Positions 34,213-46,500 of a stretch of 64,000 nucleotides of DNA are shown here, piece after piece. The translations under genes and the position numbers were made by a program. Source of the stretch: Corbicula japonica (taxonomy: Eukaryota > Mollusca > Bivalvia > Venerida > Cyrenidae); the NCBI GenBank assembly GCA_038501625.1, contig JAZAYU010000012.1:8556001-8620000 (forward strand), written 5' to 3'. Each line of letters starts with the position of its first letter. The stretch's first letter is position 1. The notes under the pieces were generated by a model. That model ran no database searches, was not told the DNA's origin, and worked only from the letters and a program-made list of their open reading frames with translations.

Positions 34213-35600
34213 CAGTATCAGCAATAACACTGTAGCAGTAATCGCAGTAACAGCAATAACACTGTGGCAGTAACATCAGTAATAGCAGTAACAGCAGTAA
34301 CACTGTGGCAGTAATTACAGTAACAGCAGTGACAATGTAGCAGTAATCGCAGAAACAGCAGTAACACTGTAGCAGTAATCGCAGTAACAGCAATAACACT
34401 GTAGCAGTAATCGCAGTAACAGCAATAACACTGTGTCAGTAACATCAGTAATAGCAGTAACAGCAGTAACACTGAAGCAGTTATCGCAGTAACAGCAGTT
34501 ACACTGTAGCAGTAACACTGTAGCAGTTATCGCAGTAACAGCAGTAAGACTGTAGCAGTAATCGCAGTAACAGCAATAACACTGTAGCAGTAATCGCAGT
34601 AACAGCAATAACACTGTGGCAGTAACATCAGTAATAGCAGTAATAGCAGTAACACTGTAGCAGTAATCGCAGTAATAGCACTAACACTGTAGCAGTAATC
34701 GCAGTAACAGCAGTTACACTGTAGCAGTAATAGCAGTAATAGCAATAACACTGTAGCAGTAATCGCAGTAACAGCAATAACACTGTAGCAGCAATCGAAG
34801 TAACAGCAATAACACTGTGGCAGAAACAGCAGTAATAGCAGTAACAGCAGTAACACTGTAGCAGTAATCGCAGAAACAGCAATAACACTGTAACAGTAAT
34901 CGCAGTAACAGCAATAACACTGTGGCAGTAACATCAGTAATAGCAGTAACAGCAGTAACACTGTAGCAGTAATCGCAGTAACAGCAATAACACTGTAGCA
35001 GTAATTGCAATAACAGCAATAACACTGTAGCAGTAATCGAAGTAACAGCAATAACACTGTGGCAGTAACAGCAGTAATAGCAGTAACAGCAATAACACTG
35101 TAGCATTAATCGCAGTAACAGCATTAACACTGTAGCAGTAATCGCAGTAACAGCAATAACACTGTAGCAGTAATCGCAGTAACAGCAATAACACTGTGGC
35201 AGTAACAGCAGTAATGGCAGTTACACTGGAGCAGTAATCGCAGTAACAGCAATAACACTGTAGCAGTAATCGCAGTAACAGCAATAACACTGTAGCAGTA
35301 ATTGCAGTAACAGCAATAACACTGTGGCAGTAACATCAGTGATAGCAGTAACATCATTAACACTGTACCAGTAATCGCAGTAACAGCAGTAACACTGTAG
35401 CAGTAATTGCAGTAACAGCAGTAACACTGTAGCAGTAATCGCAGTAACAGCAATAACACTGTAGCAGTAATTGCAGTAACAGCAGTAACACTGTAGCAGT
35501 AATCGCAGTAACAGCAATAACACTGTAGCAGTAATCGTAGTAACTGCAATAACACTGTGACAGTAACAGCAGTAATAGCATTAACAACAGTGTCAATTCT
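34213..35600. repeat. CAGTAA-type minisatellite, right part
   Basis: About 1.4 kb of the same degenerate units as 32950-33235; higher-order groups such as ACACTGTAGCAGTAATCGC then AGTAACAGCAATA alternate with variants containing GTGGCAGTAACATCAG. The array decays into single units by about 35760. Confidence 0.9.
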
Positions 35601-35869
35601 ACAGCTGGCATTGACAGCAGTAACAACATTAATACTGCTGTCTGTAACAGCAGCAACAGCATTGCAGTAGTAACAACAATTGTATTACTAGCAGTCCCAG
35701 TAGAAAATTAATAGTATATTTGGAAGTAGCTGCAGTAACAGAGCTATTACTCTTGTTCGTGGAAACAAAGCAGTATGCAATATAAATTATTACTACGGAT
35801 TATATCAGCACGAAGAGAAAAAAAATCCTTTATAATTAAGAACAGTAAGAACACTAAAATAATCACTGC

Positions 35870-36850
35870 TGGCAGTACCAGTTGACACGCTTGTGAGTAA
35901 ACAAGCGCTGGTACTTCTTCTTTTCCTTGGTAACATGGTGAATAGGTCCAATGTCATCTTGTCGGCGACACAGAAATAGCTTTTTGTGCTGACGGTAAGT
36001 CTTAAAAGCAATGCAACCTTTCGAAAATGTCATATCTCTACACGGATTCTAACGCTGCCAGTGTCGCCCTGACTTACTGTGCAAAGAAACATGAATAGCA
36101 AACATATGACAAGACTAACCCCTTCTCACCACAAGGTAACGATTCTTGATTCAAGCTGTGGTCGAAGGGCAGTAACAAGCAGTAGGAACATATCAAATTG
36201 TTTTGATGCCATAGTGTTTTTAATGAACATTGCTTGTTTTACACATTCTGCAGTAAAAAATTGTAATGTTATTGTAGATATTTCTTTCTTTCTTCTTGCT
36301 AACAATGCGAATAGGTCAATTGCCATCTTCGCCGAAGAGTCGGCAAAGGTGAAAAAGCTTCCTTTGCCGACGGGAAGCCTTTCATGCGATGTTACCTTTT
36401 GAAAGAGACATATCTTTAAAAGGACACTTACGCTGCACCAGCACCGCCCGTGACTCGCTGTGCAAAGAAATATTCCAACCAAACTTACGAAAACATTATC
36501 CACTCTCAACAAAAGTTGTCTAATCTCGATCCAATCTGTAGTCGAAAGGCAGTAACCAGCATTAGAAGCTTATCAAATCGCTTTGATGTCATGTTTTTTC
36601 CTACGAAAATTGAAAGTTTTTCACATTCAGCAGTAAAACTGGGATGTTTCAAGAGCAGATATACTTTCTGTTCTTTGCTAACATTGGTAATAGTTCCAAT
36701 GCCATCTGGGCCAAACAGTCGGCGAAGGTAAAAAAGCTTTCGTAGGCCGACGGGAAGCATTTCAGACACCGCGACCTGTCGAAAGAGCCAAACACGGACA
36801 CTAACGCTGCCAACCCACCACTGACTTGTTAAGCAAAGAAACATTCTAAA
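35870..36850. repeat. Tandem array of ~374 bp units
   Basis: Three units can be aligned by the phrase AACGCTGCCA(G/A) followed about 15 bases later by TGACTYRCTGTGCAAAGAAA-like sequence, at about 36050, 36429 and 36800. Each unit also carries a GTCGGCGA-AAAGCTTY motif and a CAGTAACNAGC motif. The units have diverged. Their minus-strand open frames resemble each other because the DNA does; no known protein is seen. Confidence 0.6.
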
Positions 36851-36853
36851 CAC

Positions 36854-38005
36854 ACTTAATATATCTCTATCCCCTTTCTATCAAAAGTTGCCGCTTCTTG
36901 ACAAGTTTGTCATGTAATTATTATCATGTGGTTAAAGAAGTTTCTGTGAATTTTCTATTAGAAATGATTTACTAAATACAAAATATTAATGAAAAATTGA
37001 CGTGTGCTCATTATCTGATGATGTCACTGGTCACCTCAAAATTGCCGGCAGCATACAATGGGATCAATATTTAACTGACAACATCTCAGCATCAGCGGAC
37101 CAATTTAAAAATCTATTCATTTATACCGTGCTCAGTTTTAAAATGTCTTTGCAATGACTTACTCCAATATTTATGTCTTGAAGAGACATGGGAGCGGAGC
37201 AGAGCTGAAAGAGTTACAACTGAAAACAATAAATATGTCAACGATATATAGCCGTATACTTATTCACATAGTTTGGCATTCTTTGAAATAACTAACAAAG
37301 GAATCCATTTTACTGGAAATAAATGAACAGTAAGTTCAATATCTATATATCTATTTTAAATCTATTACCGCAATCAAAGCTGGGATTTCAATAGATGCAG
37401 GTACTTGTATTTTGATGCAAGGAAGTTTGGTTTTCAACTTTTTTTTCACCTTCATCTTAGGTTGGGGAGGGGGGTCTTTTTGATGCAGGAGCGTATGATT
37501 AGTGGTTAAATTTTGCTAGAATAACGATGATCAGGCTCCACAACTGAGTAGTGTCAACAATGAAATGCACAAGGCTCACGTACCTCAAGAGACTGAAACA
37601 GTTACAATCTTAATTTTAACGTCGATCGGAACAATGCATTAACAAAAATATTCGCCAACTTACTTACGGTCTCCCCAGGATTTTTGGAAGGGTTGTCGCT
37701 GGACTGTTCGTGGATTTTAGCTCGCGAAACTTTATTTTTAACTATTATTTTATACAGTTTATATTGGTACCAAAGTTTACTGCAACAACTGTATATAATA
37801 CATAGATGGTTTTTTATCTCTTTAGAGCCAAGAAAGGTACAAAGTTAAAAAACATAAATAATATAAAACAATGTGTAAACAGTATGTCAACATGTGTTTT
37901 AATTACATAAACTGATCTGATCTCATCAAGTTACAATGTCAACTATATACTCTGTATAGTTAGTTTTTCACCTTCATTGTCCAAGATATCTCACACATAT
38001 CAAAC
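36854..38005. other. Intergenic, nothing recognised
   Basis: AT-rich sequence with no convincing exon, repeat unit or structured element on either strand. Confidence 0.4.
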
Positions 38006-38220
38006 TCAGTGTTTCATTACAACTAACAGGATTAGGATTAAACTTTCAGACGCCTCTTTTTTTTCTTGGGCCCAAGTGCTGACTGCCTTATTATAATCAA
38101 ACTTCAGTACATCAGGACCTTCCATGGATATCATTAACAATGAATTTAATGTTGAATTGTTAAGCCTGCTTCTAAGCTTTGTCTTCACTCTTGATAAGGT
38201 GGAAAAACCCCAATCACAAT
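38006..38220 (-). pseudogene. hAT transposase-like C-terminal exon
   Basis: On the minus strand, right after a TTTAATTTCAG acceptor, the frame reads DCDWGFSTLSRVKTKLRSRL, then MISMEGPDVLKFDY and a final W-containing helix, ending at a stop. This is the pattern of the C-terminal dimerisation region of hAT transposases and of vertebrate ZNF862/KIAA1586-type proteins derived from them. The catalytic core is not found nearby. It could be the last exon of a domesticated gene or a relic of a deleted element. Confidence 0.55.
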
Positions 38221-38331
38221 CTGAAATTAAATTAATTTACGATACCAGTAAACATATAGACAGCTTCATATATATAAAAACAATATCATAATAGGTATTC
38301 AGTTAACACAAACAGGTATAATAAATTATAT

Positions 38332-38543
38332 AGGGCACCCCTAGAACCTGGTTTAAACCCCCAGTAGTAAATTATTTTGCCACTGACTGTTCCAAGGCGC
38401 TAACCCATAAGGTTCTCTTTTTTGTTAAACAGTCAACAAACAAATCATTTATTTTCCTCTCTTCTTTTTGCTGCAAGGGGAGGCTGTGTTTTATGAGTGT
38501 GGCGATTCCTGATATGCATATTTCCCTTTTTATTATAGTAGCA
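38332..38543 (+). repeat. SINE-like dispersed repeat, copy 7 (5' truncated)
   Basis: It starts at CCTAGAACCTGGTTTAAACC and keeps TTTTGCCACTGACTGTTCCA, GGTTCTC, GGGGAGGCTGTGTTTTATGA and TGATATGCATATTTCC. Confidence 0.65.
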
Positions 38544-38589
38544 TGAAATTGAGTTATTTTATTTTTTTAATGCAAGTCACAAGGCTAAG

Positions 38590-38592
<3 letters not shown>

Positions 38593-38669
<77 letters not shown>
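38593..38669. repeat. (AT)n microsatellite
   Basis: About 38 uninterrupted AT dinucleotides. It directly abuts the open frame that continues on the minus strand at 38671-38858. Confidence 0.97.
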
Positions 38670-38670
<1 letters not shown>

Positions 38671-38858
38671 CCATTGCCAACTTCTTGCAACCAGGAGTAG
38701 ACTTTCTTCCACTTAGGATCGACACCTGACTGGATCGAACTGGCTGTTCGAGGTAGCCGGCGTTGATTCAGTGTCTCGGCATTTTGGGGTACTGCGTCCG
38801 GCGTCGGAGTAATTTCACGACGTGAAGGGGTACTTGGCGTCGTCAGAGTCGCTCTTGA
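38671..38858 (-). pseudogene. Possible N-terminal exon of the hAT-like gene
   Basis: The minus-strand frame is open from 38858 and reads a Thr/Pro/Arg-rich stretch, then VDPKWKKVYSWLQEVGNG before it meets the AT microsatellite. A Lys-Trp...Trp-Leu motif of this kind precedes the first zinc finger in hAT/ZNF862-like proteins, but the finger itself is not found downstream. Together with 38006-38220 it may be the two ends of an internally deleted copy. No start codon was found in frame. Confidence 0.35.
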
Positions 38859-40516
38859 TCACAGAATGCATTTCTTTTCCAATTTAAGTTCTAACTGCAA
38901 CTTGCCAATAGATCAATTATCGCGCAATTATTTTCATACATGTATACAGTACAATTTTCGAAGTGTTTGTCTTCTAATCACAGAACAAAGAATAACCAAA
39001 TTATTACTCATGATCGCATCTCATTAAAATCATTGAACATTATGTCAAACACACCCACAATTAATTGAGAATATCAACAGTCGGCAGAGCCAAAATACGA
39101 TCAAACGACACCGACAGACTTGCGAATTCGGCCACGTGGAGAGGCGGAGTTATCCAGCTGATAGTAAAGAAATCGAGTGTTATTGGTCAAATCGCCCATT
39201 GCTTAACTTTGAATGAGTTGAATGAGGTGTGTATTGAAAAGCGAGAAACAGAAAATTATGACATGTCGATTTTGAATAAACGGATGTCGGCGAATTTAAC
39301 GCTTGTTGGAAATAGATTAAAGCTTGTTAACGGTTGTCGGGCGCCCAGCCCGGTCCTTGAAAGCCGAGCAAAATCTCGATCCACAACTGCTCCAACCTAA
39401 CCAAAATGGCAACCCACGCTATCTTACGCTTGTCACGTGACTGATTTGTTTTTAATCGTTCTTTTAATATCCTTTCATATATAGTTGTTCGAACAACAAC
39501 ATTACATTGTTTTCTTGTTTTTATTTGTAGCATTATCTTTCAAAGTTCGCATTCCTTCTCGAATATTTGTATTTTCTTAAAATGCACTACTTTTTATGCC
39601 TCACAACTACGAAATCTTTCAGGCGGAACTTAACTACTCATGCATATCCAGTTGCTTGTTCACTGCCGTAGCTGGTCGTGATATCACTCTACATTTGTTA
39701 GCTGGCGTTATTGGCATCGATGCTCTAAAATTACACGGAAACTTACTATCAATCGCTCAGAATTCGTGGAATGGTGAGCTGCATTGTGCTTCACACTTGT
39801 GCAGAACATTTCGTCCTGCTCTCGCGGTGACCACAAAACCCCACTTACTTGATACGCTCACGTGGTCGCAATGATACACCCGAAGTTCAAGACTGCGCGT
39901 CGCAGAGTTCACGGCATCGTTACTTAAAACTGGCGCGCATGCGCTAGTCTAAAAACGGTACCATATATCAACTTTTTGCCCAAGGTGCGACGGCAACTTA
40001 GTGACTACTTTCTGTCCGAAATTTATTAACTTCATGACCAAATTTTAGTGATATTATAACTAGTAGGAAACTGATTTTCATGGTGTTTTCATGATCGCAA
40101 CGAAGCCGTTTCTTATACAGGGATTATAATAAATTGATAGACCCCGACGTTTATCTGAAAATTACTAAATTTTACAACAAATCGTATTCATTTTCTTTAC
40201 ATTGTAATATTAAACAGACGATACACGTTGACTGACAACCTAATTCAATACCGATAAACTTTTTTTTGTATATTTGTGTCCTACATATTATTTTCCAAAT
40301 TTATCGGGTGTTTACTTAACAGTTTATTAACTCTATCTGTTCACGATTGATCAATTTACTTATAAATAAAAACCCAATGCATTATTTTTATCATACTTTT
40401 CATTTCCGGGTAGCTTCAAGGAATCATAAGTTTCTTTTTAAAGTTATAAATAGGAATGTAGCGTTGTTAAGGAACTAAATTATGATACACAAACCGATTT
40501 CGAAACTAAACAGAGA
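38859..40516. other. Intergenic, nothing recognised
   Basis: A patch at about 39330-39420 and another at about 39780-39960 are richer in CpG than their surroundings. Open frames of 111 and 92 codons on the plus strand (from 39065 and 39596) lack splice support and resemble nothing I know. Confidence 0.35.
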
Positions 40517-43500
40517 ATGGATCGTAAGAAGAAAGCAGATTCTGCAGGTGAAAAAGGATCGAAACATGAGGTTACACCGAAGACAGAAAAATCACAGAAC
40601 ACACCGAAGAAGGGGTGAGTCTGTATTGTAGAGATCTCTTCTGTTTCTATAATGGTTTGTCATTGCCGTCAATAACTACGAAGATAACGGTACATAACAA
40701 CTTCAATTTATCGCACACTAATGAAAATGGAGATAAATGTGTTTCAATGAACATACTCAATGGATAAGATTTTGGTACATTAAATCTATGCTTTCCGAAG
40801 ATCTTCTGTGTTTTTTTTTATCCACCGCCGCTATACGGCGGTTTATACTGGAATGTTCATCTTGTGTGTGTGCGTCGTCTGTCAATGCGTTTGTGCGTCT
40901 GTCCAGATTTGGTGTTCGCTCCGTTACTTCTAAACCCGTGGAAGGACGTTCACGAAACTTAAGTCAAATGTTCACCCCATCAAGACGACGTGCAGAAATT
41001 ATGTTTTAACCTTGTCGCTCCCACAATCAAGGTCACCAATGGTGTTCAAATGTTTGAACAGCGAATTTCATATCCGCTCCATTACTTATAAACTCTAAGT
41101 AAAAATTCATGAAACGTTGGTCAAATGTATGTTATTGAGACAATGTTCAGAACCTATGTTTGAACCTATGGTTCGACCGTGCTGGCACAAGGTCACGCTC
41201 CCAAGTGGATTTTAAAGGTTTAAGCGAGTTATTTTGTGTATATTTCAGGGTATATTTCTAAACCCTGGAAGGAATTTAATAAAATTTTCGCCAAATGTTT
41301 ATCTGTTTGAGACAATGTGCAGAACATAGTTTTAACAGTGCCGGCTCAAGTGCAATGCCACAAGTGGAGTTAAAAGTTTTTAGGTAAGTTTTTACGTCTG
41401 CTTCATATTTTCTAAAATATCATAGCATTTCTTAATATTAAAACACATCGACTTTTTACCAGAGAACTTCCTAAAAAGTTTATCCTAATGTTTCTTTGCG
41501 AGATACATGTTACTAACATCTCCGAGTACCCAATAAAAGACTTCCACCTGTATGGAAGAACTTCTGCACATGGACAACGCCATGTACATTAAACTAGGCT
41601 TCTTGTTGTTATTTCCTGACATGGATTTTGCTATCACATTTATAATGGTGAGCCAAATGAAGAACGTTATTTTCATGCATCATACTTTACACTTTATATT
41701 GCCCTTTCAGCATCAATAACTTTTTCAACATTTCCCTGTGCGGCGGGGGATGTTGCTGTTCTGTTCTCATTGTGATATTTCATTTCATTTACACAAATGA
41801 AGATTTTGTTGTTGTTTGGTCTTTAAACAGCTGATTAATGCCATCTTATTTTCATGTGAAAAAAGCAGACGGAAAAAACGGATAGAAAGCCGCGAACATA
41901 GACGAAACCACGAACAAAATGCCAAGCTGGAAGAAGAAAAAAAACTTTTAAATGTACATAAAACTTAATGTCGTCGTTATAAAATATATAAAAAAGCTTT
42001 ATTTTTCTTCGCCTAGCGCTTTGTCGTTATTTTGTCCGGGGTATTTCTTGTTGTCGTTTTTTGCTTGGCTGTTCTATTGGGGGGTTTTTGCTCCCTAACC
42101 TAATGTCGCCGGCGTTGTTTTTTTTTTTTTGTAAATTCGCCTGGCGTTATTTATTTGACGTTAATTTTGCTATTTAGCAAGGCGTTTGTCTTACTTGCGA
42201 AATAGCAAGAAAAACGCCAACTTGTTTTGGATAGTGTTGTTATTATGTGGTCAGCTTGCAGGGCTATAAGATGGGAGCTTTCGTACCAGAGTTAAAGCAG
42301 AAACTAAGTTCATGTAGATTAGCAATCTATATTAAAAGTTGGTTTTCATATATTTGTTCTAGTAAATCAACGAATTCATTTGATTTCTTTTAGAAAAACA
42401 AAACCAACAACAGACGATTTACGGCAAAAAATAAAAGATCTTGAAAACGAAATCATGCTCTGGAAAAATGAGTTTAACATATAAGAATATAAACATAATT
42501 ATCTGACGTATGCTTGGGTGATCTATATCAAGAGTCAAAGAAGTGAGAGCCCTGGCACAGCGCATTGCGTCCCTGTATATTATTTTTGTGGAAGAAAATG
42601 AATTAATCACTGTCCAAAAAACAACAACAAACAAACCACAACAGATGTTTTTACAATTTCTCCACACTCAACAATTTTTTCTGAGAGTTTCTTTTAAAAG
42701 TAATATTCAAGTTGACTACGTACTGGCCACCAGGGGGATTGTTGTAAACATTTCTGGTATTTTAAACAATGTGAGACATCCTGCTTAGTTAATGTGAATG
42801 TCAATCAACAAAGTAGTGAAAATTATAGTCTATTCACTAATTTAAAAATAAATCTACTAGGCAAAGTAGTAATGATTATAGCCCAGACAGGAGTATGGAA
42901 AAAACCTGTAAACTTTTAACTATTCTTAGACTTCTCAAGTAAATTTTACTTTCAGCCTAGTAAAGGACGTTGTTTGCTTTTCATTTGGAGAAATTTACTA
43001 CACCTTTTAGTAAATTTTCTCAGTGTAGCGACACCCAACATCTCAGGTGTTTTTGTTGTTTTTATTGGGGAGAGGAGTACAAAAATTTGTATTGCAATCC
43101 TGGAATTTTGGGGCAGACAACTGTTTAATTGTTCACCATTTTTATATGGCCTTATTTCCAGTCCGGAATAAATTTAACTACGGTCATCACTTACATCGAT
43201 TAAAATATGAAAATCTCTCTAAAGGCAAGATGCAAATGAAAATAAAACTTTGCACAAATAATTGTTATACATATACTGAGTAAAGATAAGTCACAAATGC
43301 TCATTCCTGTTGTTTTATTTCAGCAAAAAAAATATTGACAGTTTTGAACAATCTGGGATTCCAGTTGGAGACTTAACAACATTATACCAAGATAGTATTC
43401 TGGCTTAGTAAGTTATATAATACTTTCTTAATTATATAACTTACTTAGTAAGTTATATCATTCTTTCTTGAATATTAATATCATTAAATTAATTGAAAAC

Positions 43501-46500
43501 TGTTAGTGAAATGCAAAATGTAACACAGTAAGTAAGTTATATAATTCTTTCTTGAATATTAATATCATTAAATAATTGAAAAAAAGTGAACTGCAAAATG
43601 TAACACATGCACATCGCCCGTGAATGACATTTAGCATGTCCATTTTCTTTCCAAGCAATATGTCTATTAAGAAGGAGATTACATTAAATTATGCACAAAA
43701 ATTATGCGTTAATAACAATAACCTAAATATGACGTTTTTAGGGGACTTAACCATTAACGACTGTACAATGTTTTAAATTTGGTTAAGACTTATTTCAAAC
43801 TCAAATTCAATTATGTTTAAAATGTTCAAACCCAGTTCGATAGTGTTGAATCACCTTTATGTACTTAACCTTTGGGTTAAATTGTTTAGTAGCTTTTAGA
43901 TGAGCATGGGTATAGCTATTTAGCGTTTCATCAATAATCCAAATAAAAAATAATGTCCAATGATTCACGAAAGCTTCAGGAAGCAATTTTAGAAAACGTT
44001 TAACTTTTTTTTTCTTTTTTTCATACAATTCACTTGCTGTTGAAACCGGACAGTAAATTGGTACACCAAAGAAAAAAAGAATCTGTGAAAATTGCAATTG
44101 TATGAAGAATCAAAAATATTATTAAATTTATGATTTGTGATAAATATAAATGTATTAAAGATACTTACCTACCAAAACTCGTGGCCTAACCTTAAGCAGT
44201 TCGTAAATCTCATGTCATAAAAACACACACACAAACATTTTAGAACTTTGTGTAATTTTTTGAAAAAAAAAACGCGTATCATATGAACAATAAGTAATTA
44301 ATATTTCTTTATTATGTCCCCGTTCGAAGAAGCTGGGGTATATTGCTTTGCCATGTTGGTCGGTCCGTCCGTCAGTGCGTCCGTCCATAACCAACCATAT
44401 CCGATTAACGAATTGGCATACATTCCTCAGATATGGTAGGGAGGTTAGTTATCATAAATAGATGACCCTTATTGATTTTGAGGTCAGTAGGCAAAGTTAA
44501 AAGATCAAGGTCACAGTGACCTTGAATAAAATAAGAGCAGATTACAATCCAGCTGGCGTTTTTATTGCTCCCCGAAGATATTCGGAGAAGCATATAGTCG
44601 CCGGCTTGTCCGTCCGTCTTTCCGTACGTCCTGCATTCGTGTCCGGCCCATAACTTTGTTTCTTGAAGTCGGATTTTAAAATTATTTCACAGAAATGATC
44701 ACCACATGGAAACGACGTGTTGCGCGCAAAATTTTAGTTGCTACGTTGAAGGTCAATGTCACAGCATGACTTTGTAACAATATCGTGTCGGGTCCATAAC
44801 TGTTTAAATTGAAATTGGATTTTAAAATTATGCCACAGAAATGATCACAATATTGAGACGACATGTCGCTCACAACAATTGGGTAACTACCTTGAGGGTC
44901 AGTCAGAGCATGACCATGTAGCAACATCTTGTCCGGTTCATAACTTTGTTATTTGAAGTCGGATTTTTAAAGTATTTCACAGAAATGAGTCGAATTTTAG
45001 TCCAAATTAAAAGAGAAACTTATTCTTTTAAGTAAACAGTTACATTTCACGACGTTTATCCCTTTACTTTTTATGTGTAGAAGTAAAGAGAGAGACTTAG
45101 AAGAAGAACTGGAAACGGTTAAACGGGCATTGAAAACTACAGAGAATGAACTAGATAATTTCATGAACAAAGTTGTTACAAATTTTAAACAGTCCTCGTG
45201 CGGATTACATTTCAATGTATCAAAATAGCTGTCTGTTCTTTTGAGTCAAAATAACCATTATGCTATGCAGTCCACACTCGTCGTGTCAAACTGGCTTAAG
45301 TAGAAACATCGATAATCTCGAATTAATGTTACGATTCCGTCATACGAAAATATTGTATGCTCAGATTAGTTGAGCATGTTCATTGTCATATACTTAGCCC
45401 CGGGTCGAGCGCAACTCAATATTTACACCAGTAAACAGCACAATTTAGACAAATTCCAAACGATGGAAATGCATATGGTGGTCAACATTGAACCTTTAAT
45501 GCGGTATTTTCAGATTAATACCATTTCATGTTCATTGGCGTATGGTCCCCAGATAAACATTTTATACGACAAAATGAAAAAAGTATGATGGTACGATTAT
45601 GTTTATGTATATGAAATGGTCACAACAATATAAGAAGAAAGAAATTATAATAGGCAAAAAGTTTTTTAATAAACAAACGGAACAGGTAAGGAATAATTTG
45701 AATAAATGTTCAATTTCCAGTCATTCATCAGAGCATAAGAAACAAAATGACAGTCTGATGGAAGCGCTGAGAGAATGGGAGAATAAATACAAAGCAGTAC
45801 TAAAGGAAAAGGAAACCGCAACTTATGAACGTAACGAGTTGAGAGAGAAGGTAGAGCATCTGGAAGCAGAAGCAAAGAAACAAAGGTAAACCCCTTAAAG
45901 TGCTTTTTTGTTTTATGAAAATATCACATTAAACCTAATATTATACAAAATAAATGACATTTGTGCACTAATAGAATGTAATACATATGATATCTTTTCC
46001 GTTAATAAGTTGAGAGCAAAGGAGAGCAAAGCTTAATACTATGGTTAATTTCAAAATATACCGCACAAACAGTAAACGAACTTGAGAAAATTTCTTCTTA
46101 ATCGATAACTGAAAACGACTAAGGTTTGAATGTTATAAATATCTGTCAGAACCAGTCTTTCACCGGAACAAGAGAAAACAAATAACAGTTTGGACAAAGC
46201 AAAAACTGAATGGGAGAATAAATGCAAAGCAGCAGAAAAGGAAAAAGATGCAGCATGTAAGGAGCTTGAAAAGACCAGAATGAGAGTGGAGCAGCTCGAA
46301 AAAGAGGCAAAGAAACTAAGGTAAAACTCTTATGTTATTTTTGGTTAATTTGAGAATAATGCACACACCATATAATGCAGCCATACAAAATATATTTTGC
46401 TCGTATTTTAAAGTAATGTTCAATTGTATCAAAGTATAGTATATTCGGAAAAAAATCTACAAAACATAACCGTTATCTAGTATAATCGGCTTGTTTTTAA

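Noticed and set aside
32950..35600. CRISPR-like array
   Set aside because: The repeats are degenerate, contiguous and have no unique spacers, and the genome is eukaryotic.
32907..35662. Many long minus-strand open frames rich in Cys/Tyr or Leu
   Set aside because: All are three-frame readings of one CAGTAA-type minisatellite; the frames overlap and have no independent protein signal.
35805..36853. Related minus-strand proteins of 68, 128 and 115 residues as a small gene family
   Set aside because: They are readings of a ~374 bp tandem DNA repeat; no splice sites, conserved start or known domain support them.
39327..39874. Open frames in a CpG-richer patch as a gene
   Set aside because: No splice sites, domain or codon signal could be recognised on either strand.
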